Part shown: one piece after another, positions 26,984-36,360 of the stretch
Numbering within the stretch: position 1 is the stretch's first letter
Layout: every line of letters starts with the position of its first letter
The notes under the pieces: generated by a model
Told to the model about the DNA's origin: nothing
Database searches by the model: none
Seen by the model: the letters and a program-made list of their open reading frames with translations, nothing else
Assembly: GCA_017355425.1 (NCBI GenBank)
Contig: CP070233.1
Span: 5,637,272 to 5,701,271 of the forward strand
Reading direction: 5' to 3'
DNA from: Dolichospermum sp. DET69
Lineage (GTDB): Bacteria > Cyanobacteriota > Cyanobacteriia > Cyanobacteriales > Nostocaceae
Length of the DNA stretch: 64,000 nt
Position numbers and translations under genes: made by a program

Positions 26984-27987
26984 ATGTTGAATTTTTTCAG
27001 TGATTCTGAAGCTAAGAATGACTTAGATAAGTCATTTTATGCGGTTACTACACCATTTTTATTTTTGATTCTTGGGATATTTGCTATATCTTCCACTGCT
27101 ATTTTTATCAAACTTGCACTTAATGAACTAAGCGTAGAAGCTATAATTTTTGATCGTTTATTGATTGCTACAATCACATTTGTTTGTGGGAATTTAGTTT
27201 CACATCTTTGGAAATCTCCAACGGATAATGATAATGATACTATTTCTCCAACAGCAAAGGAAGCTAATCAAATAAATTGGATTATTGTCGGTTTGATGAT
27301 ACTAGAGAGTATCACTCATTTAACAGGACGCTATATATGTGGGCATTACAAAACACTACTGCGGTGAATGCTCTGACTTTATCCAACTTCACACCAATTT
27401 TCACATTCTTAGTGGCTTGGTTATTTATTGGTAAGCAGTTTGATCGCCGTTTTTTGATGGGATTAGCGATTGCTGTAGGAGGAAGCATTTGCTTAACCCT
27501 AGAAGATTGGTTACATTCAGAAAATCAATTATTTGAAATAAAGGCAATACTAGGAGATGGAGCAGCCTTATTGTCTGCTATGGTTTATGCTTTAGCTATG
27601 TTACAGATGGAAAAATTGCTAAGATATTTACCAAATATCACTTTTTTAACATGGCGTTGTATTATTAGTTTGATTTTGATTACACCATTTGTATGGATTA
27701 AAGGTGATTCAATTTTTCCTAGCACTACTACAGGATGGTTAGCAATTTTAGGTTTAGGATTAATTTGTGAAGTAATTGCCCGTAGTTTAATTACTTATAG
27801 TTTTAAACATTTTTCTTCTACTTTTTTGACTATCTTTTTTTTGATAGAACCTTTCCCAGTTGCTTTTTTTGCTTGGATTTTCGTAGGGGAATTTCTCTCA
27901 CCATTCAATGTCATGGGATTTGTTCTAATTGCTGTGGGTATTTATTTAGCTAAAACTGGGAAAGGTTCTGATCGTGACAATGACTAA
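26984..27987 (+). pseudogene. EamA/DMT-family transporter, frameshifted at a TA repeat
   Basis: Two overlapping frames together encode one EamA protein closely related to the intact copy at 31208 (shared AIFIKLA, ILGDGAALLSA, CEVIARSLITYS and the ending GIYLAKTGKGSD). The first frame runs to 27367, the second continues to 27987. The break lies in TATATAT (27332-27338): removing one TA restores GRYMWALQNTTAVNALTLSN without any other change. EamA proteins have ten membrane helices and export metabolites or lipid-linked sugars. The rest of both halves is well conserved, so the mutation is recent, a slippage switch, or a sequencing error. Confidence 0.85.
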
Positions 27988-28016
27988 CTCTCTTTTACTT
28001 TATTGAGGACTATTAA

Positions 28017-29171
28017 CTATTTCGACCATTCATTATTAGAAAGTGTTTTTGCTAATACATATCTTTGTTTTTCTAATGGATTCACAAAAAAATGAATAAT
28101 AACCACAGAAGCTAATATTGTTATTAGTGCAGATATTTTACCTAGCCAAGATTCTGATATACTACAATAGGGAATTATAATCTGTGAAATTTTAATAACT
28201 ATTGTATGGATTAAATAGATTGGATATGACAAATTTCCAATGTATCTATCTAATTTATTATTAGCTGTTAGTTGAAATAATATAGGAATGATTGCCATCC
28301 AAATTAAGTAGGAAATTAAATAAGCATAATTCATCTTAATTATGCTCCCTAGTTGCTGGGTTGCAAATTTTGTGAGAAAGAAGAAAAGCAAAATAAAACC
28401 ACAATAAAAAATATAGTATTTGTTACTAATCTGCAAGTTTATAGGCAATTTTTTGGTTAAATTAATTAACCAATTTGAATACAACCTAAAGCTGAAAATT
28501 CCCATTACAAATAAAGCGATCGCACATACAAAAAACCTATGAATCCAACCATTATACTTCACTCCAATCATTTCGTAAAAGAAAATACGGATTGTCAATG
28601 AAGATAGCAAGATTAAAAGTAATTTTTTGTTGGTAAATTTCACTATAACTGGAGCGAAAAAATAAAAAATTAATTCAACACTAATTGACCAAGCTGGTGG
28701 ATCGAGTAGATATTTATAAAAAGGATATTGTCCCTCTGAAAGATCAATACTAAAATTTAATGCCGAAGGTAAATCATAGCTTAAAATAAAAACTAAATCC
28801 TGAAAAAAGATTGTTAAGTTAGAAAAGGTTGCAAATATCATTAAGAAAGTCGCATACAAGCTATTTTTTGCTACAGAGAAATTAATAAATGGCTCTAATT
28901 CTAACCATTCTCCCCACACAATGCCAAATATTAGACTCAGCGTTAAAATCATTCCACATATTAAGAAATAGGGAATAAAAATTCGGAGGAATCTGTTGAA
29001 GTAAAATTCCATTACATTAGAGTATTTTGGCAAAATCATAGCCATATAAAAACCAGAAATCATAAAAAATATTTCTACTGATTCTAAACCATCATGGACA
29101 AGCCACGGAAGTACAGAATTTGAGTGTTCTGCAATCACACATAATGCTAAATAAAACCTTAATATTCCCAT
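28017..29171 (-). CDS. Acyltransferase 3 family membrane protein (OafA/YrhL-like)
   Basis: 384 residues with about ten membrane helices. The N-terminal MGILRFYLALCVIAEHS contains the family's conserved His (H16), and GLESVEIFFMISGFYMA is typical of acyltransferase 3. It transfers acetyl or other acyl groups to sugars of surface polysaccharide or glycolipid in the cytoplasmic membrane. Encoded opposite to its neighbours and alone. There is no SGNH domain at the C-terminus, so it would act through the membrane part only. Confidence 0.88.
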   Translation of the reverse strand: MGILRFYLALCVIAEHSNSVLPWLVHDGLESVEIFFMISGFYMAMILPKYSNVMEFYFNRFLRIFIPYFLICGMILTLSLIFGIVWGEWLELEPFINFSVAKNSLYATFLMIFATFSNLTIFFQDLVFILSYDLPSALNFSIDLSEGQYPFYKYLLDPPAWSISVELIFYFFAPVIVKFTNKKLLLILLSSLTIRIFFYEMIGVKYNGWIHRFFVCAIALFVMGIFSFRLYSNWLINLTKKLPINLQISNKYYIFYCGFILLFFFLTKFATQQLGSIIKMNYAYLISYLIWMAIIPILFQLTANNKLDRYIGNLSYPIYLIHTIVIKISQIIIPYCSISESWLGKISALITILASVVIIHFFVNPLEKQRYVLAKTLSNNEWSK

Positions 29172-29408
29172 GTCGTTTAATCTGTATTTTTTATTTTTTT
29201 AAACCCAGGAGATTGCTTATAAAATAGTTAAATTTTATTTCCGTCAGAGGATGCTTAAAAAATTTTTGGCGCATATAATAGAGCCTCCAGCACACTCCGC
29301 AAACGCTACTACATAAGTCCATGAGATATAATATCATTAAATAATGTGACTTTATCAGATGACTTAATGATAAAATATTCGTATAAAATTTTTATACCTA
29401 AAACAAAA

Positions 29409-30596
29409 ATGAACCGAAAAATAAAACTGACCTATATCTTTACTCATCAAATCCGTTGGGTTCAGTTTGAGTGGGTTGCCCAATATACCGATAATTCTAA
29501 GTTTGACATTGATTATCTGATTTTAAATGAAGGTGATCCCATAGTTGATTTTTTACAACAGATGGAAATTCCTTATAAAACAACCTTTTACAACGATTAT
29601 AGAAATACCCCTGAAGTTGTTAAATTTATTTATGATCATTTAGTAGAAAACAAAACAGATATAGTACATACCCATTGGTTTGCTGGCCATTTAGCAGGAT
29701 TACAAGCTGCTTACTATGCCAAAGTTCCAGTCAGGGTTTATACGACAGAAAATACAGGTATAAAATGGACAAGACACGCTCGCAGTAAATATGAGTTAAT
29801 TTGGCAATTTGCCACTAATGCGATCGCCGTTACAAATCAGGTAAAAGCGGGTATGATTGCCGATGGTGTGCCAGAAGATCAAATAACAGTCATTCCCAGT
29901 GGATTTGATCTCACACAGTATGAAAATATAGATCCCCAAAGAATTAAACAACTTCAAGACAAATATCTCAAAAATCACACTGGACCAGTTATTGGTGTAT
30001 CGGCAAGGTATGTTAAATGGAAAGGAGTTGAATATATAATTGAAGCATTTAAAAAGGTACTAGAAACTCATCCTAATGCCCTTTTACTGTTATCAGGAAC
30101 TCATACAGATACAAAGAATATACAAGAGCAATTCCAAAACATCACAAAAGATAGTACCAATAAACCTAACTATGCAGAGGCTTTGAGTGTAGTAGATAAA
30201 TTGGCAGAATTACCTGCTGATAGCTATGTTGAAATCTATTTTGAAGAGGATCTTTTTGCCTTATTTCGTCTCTTTGATATCTTTGTTCATGTTTCTGATC
30301 CCATGATCGAAGCATTTGGACAATCTCCTATTGATGCAATGTTATCGGAAGTTCCTTCTGTGATTACAGCAACGGGTATTGCTCAGGATTTTGCGATCCA
30401 CAAAGAACACGCTTGGATTGTTGATTATCAAAATAGTCAACAAATTGCTGAGGGAATTTTAACCTTATTAGAGGATAAGTCATTGAGGGAAAAAATCAAA
30501 CAAAATGCTCTTATTTCTGCAAAAAATTATAGTATTCAAAATAAAATGCTCAAATTGGAAGAACTATATCTAAGAGGATGTTTTAAAAGTTCTTGA
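29409..30596 (+). CDS. Glycosyltransferase family 4 (GT-B fold)
   Basis: About 395 residues. I take ATG 29409 (MNRKIKLTYIFTHQIRW); GTG 29346 or ATG 29367 would add a tail unlike the family. GT-B features: acceptor side with DIVHTHWFAGHLAG, donor side with VSARYVKWKGVEYIIEAF, and the EX7E region EAFGQSPIDAMLSEVPSV. It transfers a nucleotide-activated sugar to a lipid or glycan acceptor. The last eight residues (LRGCFKSS) and the stop are encoded by an interspersed repeat end, so the natural C-terminus is truncated. Confidence 0.88.
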   Translation: MNRKIKLTYIFTHQIRWVQFEWVAQYTDNSKFDIDYLILNEGDPIVDFLQQMEIPYKTTFYNDYRNTPEVVKFIYDHLVENKTDIVHTHWFAGHLAGLQAAYYAKVPVRVYTTENTGIKWTRHARSKYELIWQFATNAIAVTNQVKAGMIADGVPEDQITVIPSGFDLTQYENIDPQRIKQLQDKYLKNHTGPVIGVSARYVKWKGVEYIIEAFKKVLETHPNALLLLSGTHTDTKNIQEQFQNITKDSTNKPNYAEALSVVDKLAELPADSYVEIYFEEDLFALFRLFDIFVHVSDPMIEAFGQSPIDAMLSEVPSVITATGIAQDFAIHKEHAWIVDYQNSQQIAEGILTLLEDKSLREKIKQNALISAKNYSIQNKMLKLEELYLRGCFKSS

Positions 30597-30657
30597 TGAT
30601 GTATCAAATATTTATTACCCCCCTTAATCCCCCCTTATCAAGGGGAGAAACAAGAAA
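30573..30657. repeat. AGAGGATGTTTTAAAAG repeat with CCCCCCTTAATCCCCCC arm
   Basis: From AGAGGATGTTTTAAAAGT through TTATTACCCCCCTTAATCCC to GAAACAAGAAAAT. The reverse complement of nearly the entire stretch is at about 37530-37615. It overlaps the end of the GT4 gene and runs up to the DUF1349 start codon, so it also forms the whole leader of that gene. Confidence 0.8.
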
Positions 30658-31206
30658 ATGAAAAAATGGCACAATGAACCACCAGATTGGAAACATCAGG
30701 AACAAACACTATCAGTCACTTCGGGACTGAAAACAGACTTTTGGCGCAAAACTCATTACGGTTTTATCCGTGATAACGGACACTTTTACTATCAAGAAGT
30801 CACAGGTAATTTTAGGGCTGATCTGAAAATTATCGGCAAGTATGAGGTGCTTTATGACCAAGCAGGATTAATGATCCGCGAAAACGATTTAACATGGTTA
30901 AAGTGTGGAATTGAATTTGTAAACGATGTACAATATGCCAGTGCTGTAGTTACACGGGATTATTCTGATTGGTCTGTAGTGCAGCTACCTCAAAACACAG
31001 CTTACTTGTGGCTAAGATTGGAACGATTTGAAGGTGCTGTGGAGGTGAAATATTCCCTTGACGGTGAACAATATACAATGCTCAGACTAGCGTATTTGAG
31101 TGAAGCACAAACTTTACAGGTTGGCCCTATGTGTGCATCACCTGAACGGGAAGGTTTTCAAGTAATTTTTGAAGATTTCCAAATTACACCATTAACTAAT
31201 GTATAA
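30658..31206 (+). CDS. DUF1349 domain protein
   Basis: 182 residues, a single concanavalin-like beta-sandwich domain of the DUF1349 family (WRKTHYGFIRDNGHFYY, DQAGLMIRENDLTWLKCGIE, VQLPQNTAYLWLRLER, FEDFQITPL). Members are related to YeeI and are thought to bind carbohydrate; no enzymatic activity is established. No signal peptide, so cytoplasmic. The leader is entirely repeat DNA, and the gene converges on the EamA gene with only one base between them. Confidence 0.8.
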   Translation: MKKWHNEPPDWKHQEQTLSVTSGLKTDFWRKTHYGFIRDNGHFYYQEVTGNFRADLKIIGKYEVLYDQAGLMIRENDLTWLKCGIEFVNDVQYASAVVTRDYSDWSVVQLPQNTAYLWLRLERFEGAVEVKYSLDGEQYTMLRLAYLSEAQTLQVGPMCASPEREGFQVIFEDFQITPLTNV

Positions 31207-31207
31207 C

Positions 31208-32209
31208 TTATTCTTTATCCGCTCCTTTGCCTGTTTTTGCCAGATATATACCTTGTAAGATGAAACTAAGCGCTAAAAGGTTAACCAAACTTAGGCTTTC
31301 TGAAAAGATGAACCAAGCTAAAATTGCAGTCATGACTGGTTCAAGTAGCAGAAATATTGTCACGAAGGATGATGATAAATACTTGAGACTGTAGACTACT
31401 AATCCATGTCCTAGAACTTCGCAAATAGCAGCTAATCCAAATACCGTGAGCCAACCAAACCAGGAAATAGGAAAAATTTGCTCTTCAAAGGTTAGCACCA
31501 CTGGGAGGATAAACAAAGTACCTAAAAAGCAGCGCCATACAAGTATATTTTGTACAGGTAATCTAGTTCGCAGTCGTTCGATCATCAGGAAACTAGCTGC
31601 ATAAAACACAGACGATAACAAAGCAGCCGCGTCACCAATAATAGCTTTTTGGCTGATTACCAGATTTTCAGACCAGAAGAAGTCATCTAATCCTAAAGTA
31701 AATGCCCCCGCAAGGGCAATTACCATCCCAATCACGAATCTGCGGTTAAAAGTTTTACCTAATATCAACCAAGCCCCTAACGTGGTGAATAATGGGGGGA
31801 GATTCGACAGTACAGTAGCATTAGCAGCCGTGGTTTGAGTCAAAGACCAACTCCAGAGAACTCGACCCACGACATGAACAACAGCTACTGCGACTAAAAG
31901 TATGATGTCTCTTAATTGGTAAGGTTCTTTGGGTATAATCTGATCATCTAATTTTTGGTCGGTTAATTTTTTGGTGCGTAATTCATTAATTCCATTCCAT
32001 AACCCAAAAATAATTGTTGCTATCCACAGACGATTAAATACTGTGGCGTTAGCACTAATTTCGCGGACTGATAGCTTAATAAAGATTGCTGTAAAGGATA
32101 GAGCAATTAAGGCAACAGATAATAAAATAAATGCCATCACATTTGATGACTTCTCTATATTTAACTCTGTTGATTCCGGCTTTGTTAATTCGAGTTTATT
32201 CGTTGTCAT
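31208..32209 (-). CDS. EamA/DMT-family transporter (intact copy)
   Basis: 333 residues, ten membrane helices in two EamA repeats (FTAIFIKLSVREISANA, VVHVVGRVLWSWSL, ILGKTFNRRFVIGM; then IIGDAAALLSSVFYA and LAAICEVLGHGLVVYSL). Likely exports a metabolite or flips a lipid-linked sugar. It is the intact paralogue of the frameshifted gene at 26984 and may compensate for it. Strand and position are convergent with DUF1349. Confidence 0.9.
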   Translation of the reverse strand: MTTNKLELTKPESTELNIEKSSNVMAFILLSVALIALSFTAIFIKLSVREISANATVFNRLWIATIIFGLWNGINELRTKKLTDQKLDDQIIPKEPYQLRDIILLVAVAVVHVVGRVLWSWSLTQTTAANATVLSNLPPLFTTLGAWLILGKTFNRRFVIGMVIALAGAFTLGLDDFFWSENLVISQKAIIGDAAALLSSVFYAASFLMIERLRTRLPVQNILVWRCFLGTLFILPVVLTFEEQIFPISWFGWLTVFGLAAICEVLGHGLVVYSLKYLSSSFVTIFLLLEPVMTAILAWFIFSESLSLVNLLALSFILQGIYLAKTGKGADKE

Positions 32210-32753
32210 TGATTCTCAATTATATTATTAAAATCATTAAAATAGGACTTACGTATTGATAGAAAATACTAAATATGGATTATGATAAAAATATGTCTCT
32301 ACTGAAACAAGCTATTTCGGTAAAAGTATAGCATGATTAATTTGTAAAGTGAGTAAGTTCTCAAGAAATTCAATGAAAAAAGATTCAAAGCCTTTATTAC
32401 CGCCCGTGTCGTTTCCCTCTCACCGGCTTTAGCCGCTGAGTTTCCCACTTACCGGGTATTCTTATGAAGAAAGATAAGATTTAGTTATTAGTGATATAAT
32501 TAAAAATCATTTATCATTATCAATGACTATTTGTTGCAGGAGTATGATTATGATATTGTATAATCCTGAACAGACTAACAATAGTTTATTTTGAAAAAAT
32601 AAGTTAAATATTAATTATAAACTCAGAAGTCAGAACTAGTTAGCTTTCAATTAAGATACACCAATCAACTAAATTGTTCTGCACTAAGTTTTCAATTTGA
32701 TGCAGGCTTTAAAGTTGTTTATTTATTACCAGTTGTAAATTATCAAACTAACC
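32210..32753. other. Spacer between divergent EamA and DegT genes
   Basis: 544 bases with no gene. It contains AATAGGACTTACGTATTGATAG (22 bases at about 32239-32260), shown here as AGGACTTACGTATTGA, which resembles a common cyanobacterial repeat end, and a small hairpin around CGGCTTTAGCCG near 32420. Two divergent promoters must lie here, but I cannot place them. Confidence 0.4.
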
Positions 32754-33842
32754 ATGATTATTCAAGTTGAACCTTGGATTGATGAAAAAGAGTTCGAGCA
32801 AGTTAAGCGCGTTATGGACTCTACATACCTCACAGAAAACAAAGTTACTGCTGAATTTGAAGCAGGAATCCAACAATTAACCCAGTCTAAACATAGCATA
32901 GCTACTTCCAACGGAACTACGGCTTTATACTGTGGATTAAAAGCCTTAAATATTGGTAATGGTGATGAAGTAATTGTTCCGAATTTTACATTTGTTGCTT
33001 CATCTAATGCTGTAATTATGACTGGAGCTAAACCTGTATTTTGTGAAGTAAAACCAGGTACACTTTGTATTGATGTTGAGGCAGCAGCAGAATTAGTAAC
33101 AGAACGAACTAAAGCGATAATGCCAGTCCATTTATATGGGCAAAGTGCTGATATGGTTGCAGTGATGGAATTTGCTCAACAGTATAATCTGAAAGTAATT
33201 GAAGATGCTGCTCAAGGAATTGGCGTTAAGTTTAAGGGAGAACACGTAGGATTAAAAGCTGATGTCAGTGCGATTTCATTCTATGGTAATAAAACCATTA
33301 CCTGTGGTGAAGGAGGAATCATACTCACCCAAAGTGATACAATTGCCCAAGCTTGTCGGCGCTTAAAAAATCACGGCCGCGATACCAGAGGTACATTTGT
33401 CCACGAACATATAGGCTTTAACTTCTCCATTACCGAACTACAATCAGCAATTGGTGTGGCACAACTCCAGAAACTGCCAGAAATTATTCGTCGTAAGCAG
33501 GAGATTTGTGACATTTATAGTCAAGCATTAGCAGATATACCTCAACTACAAATACTGCCAATAGATGAACGCTGTGAACCTGTGTATTGGTTTACTTCCT
33601 ATTATGCCCAAAATCGAGCCGAATTAGCAAACTTTTTGTTAACTAATGAAATTCAAACACGGCGCTTTTTCTGTCCTCTGCATTTACAGCCTTGTTACCA
33701 AGATATAGTTGATCCCAATCTCAAATATCCTATTAGCGAAAAGGCTTATGAACAAGGAATTTCTTTACCCTCAGCTTATGGATTAAAGCCAGAAGATCAA
33801 GCTTATGTAATTGAAAAAATTAGAGAATTTTATTTAGGTTAA
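32754..33842 (+). CDS. DegT/DnrJ/EryC1/StrS-family PLP aminotransferase
   Basis: 362 residues, full length for sugar aminotransferases that convert nucleotide keto-sugars to amino-sugars. PLP-site features: ATSNGTTALYCGLKAL, DEVIVPNFTFVASSNAV, EDAAQGIG, and the Schiff-base Lys180 in FYGNKTITCGEGG. The closing segment (SLPSAYGLKPEDQAYVIEKI) is typical. It overlaps the next gene by one base (TAATG), so the two are translationally coupled. It probably supplies an amino-sugar for the surrounding glycosylation genes. Confidence 0.92.
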   Translation: MIIQVEPWIDEKEFEQVKRVMDSTYLTENKVTAEFEAGIQQLTQSKHSIATSNGTTALYCGLKALNIGNGDEVIVPNFTFVASSNAVIMTGAKPVFCEVKPGTLCIDVEAAAELVTERTKAIMPVHLYGQSADMVAVMEFAQQYNLKVIEDAAQGIGVKFKGEHVGLKADVSAISFYGNKTITCGEGGIILTQSDTIAQACRRLKNHGRDTRGTFVHEHIGFNFSITELQSAIGVAQLQKLPEIIRRKQEICDIYSQALADIPQLQILPIDERCEPVYWFTSYYAQNRAELANFLLTNEIQTRRFFCPLHLQPCYQDIVDPNLKYPISEKAYEQGISLPSAYGLKPEDQAYVIEKIREFYLG

Positions 33843-34792
33843 TGAGCAATTTTGAATTTACTCAATGCCTAAAAAAACTTGTTGCCCAACTAGTAAATTT
33901 ACCTAATGGTGAAGTTTTAGCTGAAGCTTTGGCAATGGGAAAAGACTATATCACACTACTTGATTACCAAGAAATTCAAGGCATCACAGATATTAGTATT
34001 ATTAGCGGACAAGCTCCTCAAAATATTGGAGGAGAACCTGTAAATACTAACTTTCATGAGTACCTAAACAACATTATTCAACCGCAAATTGTATCAGGAG
34101 AAATTTCTGATGGCACACAAAGTAAATATGATGATAGAAAAGTCAGATGGTCTGGAGCAGGTATCAGAGGAAATTGGTTTTGTAGAAATGAAGTTTTATA
34201 TTTAGAAGTTGGACCGGCAACCTATCCTAGATATCGTCAAGATATTGAAAGAACTAAAATTGAGTCTTTAGCATTAATGCTCAAAGGGTTAGAGAAATAT
34301 CATGATCCCTTTGTGTATTTTGCTAGGACAATGGGTGTAACTGTAATTCCTATAACTAAACAAGGTAGCATTTACATTGGAGAACGATCTGCAAATGTTG
34401 ATTGTCCTGGATTACTCAATTTTGTAGCTGGTTTGGCTACATTTAATAAAATTCCGGAAAATATTAACTTTTATGCTGATGCTCAACAAGAGTTAAAAGA
34501 AGAAGTTGGTATTTGTATGAAACTGAATAATTCTAATGCTCGATTGATTGGCATTGCGGGAAATCCTTTTACTAGTGAAAATGATTTAGTTTTTGTCGTG
34601 CAAAGTTCTGTTAATGAAGACCATTTTGAATCACAAAGATTGAGTGAACACTCTCGACTTGTACGTTTAAATAATAAATCTGATGCTCAGAAATTACTTG
34701 AGCAAGAATTGCTACCGGGAGAAAAGACCAAAAAAGCGATCGCTTATGGTTCTAGAATAGGATTAGAATACTGGGTTAAAAATATATTGTGA
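33842..34792 (+). CDS. Hypothetical protein with a Nudix-like box
   Basis: 316 residues of unknown family. The segment ADAQQELKEEVGICM near residue 220 fits the second half of a Nudix box (the consensus RExxEExGx, with Gln in place of Arg), and GNPFTSENDLVFVV follows as in Nudix folds. The N-terminal 150 residues show nothing familiar; GPATYPRYRQDIERT is a likely conserved patch. Translation is coupled to the DegT aminotransferase, which suggests hydrolysis or binding of a nucleotide sugar, but that is inference. Confidence 0.6.
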   Translation: MSNFEFTQCLKKLVAQLVNLPNGEVLAEALAMGKDYITLLDYQEIQGITDISIISGQAPQNIGGEPVNTNFHEYLNNIIQPQIVSGEISDGTQSKYDDRKVRWSGAGIRGNWFCRNEVLYLEVGPATYPRYRQDIERTKIESLALMLKGLEKYHDPFVYFARTMGVTVIPITKQGSIYIGERSANVDCPGLLNFVAGLATFNKIPENINFYADAQQELKEEVGICMKLNNSNARLIGIAGNPFTSENDLVFVVQSSVNEDHFESQRLSEHSRLVRLNNKSDAQKLLEQELLPGEKTKKAIAYGSRIGLEYWVKNIL

Positions 34793-34811
34793 AATTATGT
34801 TTTTAAACAAT

Positions 34812-35151
34812 CTATAGCGATATGCACTTGCATGAGATACATCCTAAGCCCCCTCTCGAAGAGCGGGGTGGGGGTTGCTGACAAGTGTAGGTTTTTTACA
34901 TTGTCTTGAGGACAAGACTTGGTGGACAAGGTAGACAAGGTGACAAGGGAGGAAAACCGGACAAATGAATGTATAATTAGTAACAAAACAACCCATGAAT
35001 TGAGTATTTTGTGGATAAAATCCTCCTTGTCTACTTTCCTTCCTTGTCTTCCCGGTCTGGCCTTTACAGAGAATATTAAAAACCTACACCTGTCAGGGTG
35101 GGGGTTGGGGGTTGGGTTCTTGTATCTCACTCAACAAAAGAACCGTTATAG
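34812..35151. mobile_element. Gene-less derivative of the S23 inverted-repeat cassette (340 bp)
   Basis: The left end CTATAGCG (34812) with CATGAGATACAT, then GCTGACAAGTGTAGGTTTTT near 34876-34895, then (GACAAGG)-rich DNA. The right side carries the inverse: CTTGTCTACTTTCCTTCC near 35028-35045, AAAAACCTACACCTGTCAG near 35078-35096, GTATCTCACTCAAC and CGTTATAG (ends 35151). Between the arms is a short unique core of about 60 bases. It matches the arms of the element at 22812-23742, with the protein gene deleted. Confidence 0.7.
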
Positions 35152-35180
35152 TATAAATCAACTTAATTGTAAATAATACG

Positions 35181-36326
35181 ATGATCACAATTGAAGCTAT
35201 TGCCAATATAACAAAAGATTCTCAAGTGACAATTACAGTTCCCGATAATATTCCTCCAGGTATTCACAAAATGGTACTAACTATTGATGAGCAATCAATA
35301 GATAATCAAAGACATCCAATTAAATCAAACTTGGATTTTGTAGAGTTGTCTATAGTAGTACCTTTACACAATGAAGAAGATAATATTGATCACTTATTTG
35401 AGCGGATTACTTCAGTTTTGAATAAATTAAATATTACCTATGAAATCATCTGTATAGACGATGGTAGTAAAGACAATACTTTGAAATATTTGATCGATCA
35501 CTGCGATCGCAATCCAGCTATTAAAGTAGTGAGTTTCTCCCGTAATTTTGGGAAAGAAATTGCCTTAACAGCAGGAATTGACTACGCACAGGGAAAAGCG
35601 GTTATTCCCATTGATGCCGATCTTCAAGATCCCCCAGAACTGATTGAGCAACTTATAAATAAATGGCGTGAAGGGTATAATGTGGTTTATGCTCAACGGC
35701 GTTTACGATTAGATGATAGTTGGATAAAAAAATTAACAGCATCATCATTTTATTGGACTATATCCAAACTAAGTCCTGTGGATATTCCTGCAAATGTAGG
35801 TGATTTTCGATTATTAGATCGACGAGTTGTAGAAGCATTAAAACAGATGCCAGAAAGAACTCGGTTTATGAAAGGTTTATTTGCTTGGGTTGGCTTTAAA
35901 CAATGCCTAATTTCCTATGATCGTCAACCGCGTTACCAAGGACAAACCAAGTGGAATTATTGGAAACTGTGGAATTTTGCCCTGGATGGAATTATTTCTT
36001 TTAGTCTGATTCCTTTAAAGATTTGGACTTACTTGGGATTAACTATCTCAGTTTTGTCATTCTTATATGCAGCTTATTTAATTATTTTGACGATCATAGA
36101 AGGAATTACAGTTCCAGGTTATGTTTCATTAATGGTTGTTTTACTTTTTCTCGGTGGTATCCAGTTGATAGGATTAGGTGTAATTGGAGAATACTTGGGA
36201 CGAATTTATGAAGAAGCTAAACAGCGCCCATTGTATTTAGTTCAAGAATCTCATGGCTTTAATAATAATTCTCTAGATATAGAATCCAAAAAAACAAATT
36301 TACAATGTACTAGCTTTCATGTATGA
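35181..36326 (+). CDS. Glycosyltransferase family 2, polyprenyl-phosphate sugar transferase-like, with unusual N-terminal extension
   Basis: 381 residues. Residues about 55-290 are a GT2 domain: LSIVVPLHNEEDNIDHLF, CIDDGSKDNTL, SFSRNFGKEIALTAG, IDADLQDPPELI (metal site), and RYQGQTKWNYWKLWN. Two C-terminal membrane helices complete the DPMS/GtrB/ArnC layout. It puts a sugar onto a polyprenyl phosphate on the cytoplasmic side. The first 50 residues (ITIEAIANITKDSQVTITVP then IPPGIHKMVLTIDEQ) are not part of GT2 and resemble the small beta-rich VapB-like peptides of cyanobacteria. Likely partner: GtrA at 23772. Confidence 0.9.
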   Translation: MITIEAIANITKDSQVTITVPDNIPPGIHKMVLTIDEQSIDNQRHPIKSNLDFVELSIVVPLHNEEDNIDHLFERITSVLNKLNITYEIICIDDGSKDNTLKYLIDHCDRNPAIKVVSFSRNFGKEIALTAGIDYAQGKAVIPIDADLQDPPELIEQLINKWREGYNVVYAQRRLRLDDSWIKKLTASSFYWTISKLSPVDIPANVGDFRLLDRRVVEALKQMPERTRFMKGLFAWVGFKQCLISYDRQPRYQGQTKWNYWKLWNFALDGIISFSLIPLKIWTYLGLTISVLSFLYAAYLIILTIIEGITVPGYVSLMVVLLFLGGIQLIGLGVIGEYLGRIYEEAKQRPLYLVQESHGFNNNSLDIESKKTNLQCTSFHV

Positions 36327-36360
36327 TTTACCTATCCTCTTAAAATTTGCATAAAATCCT

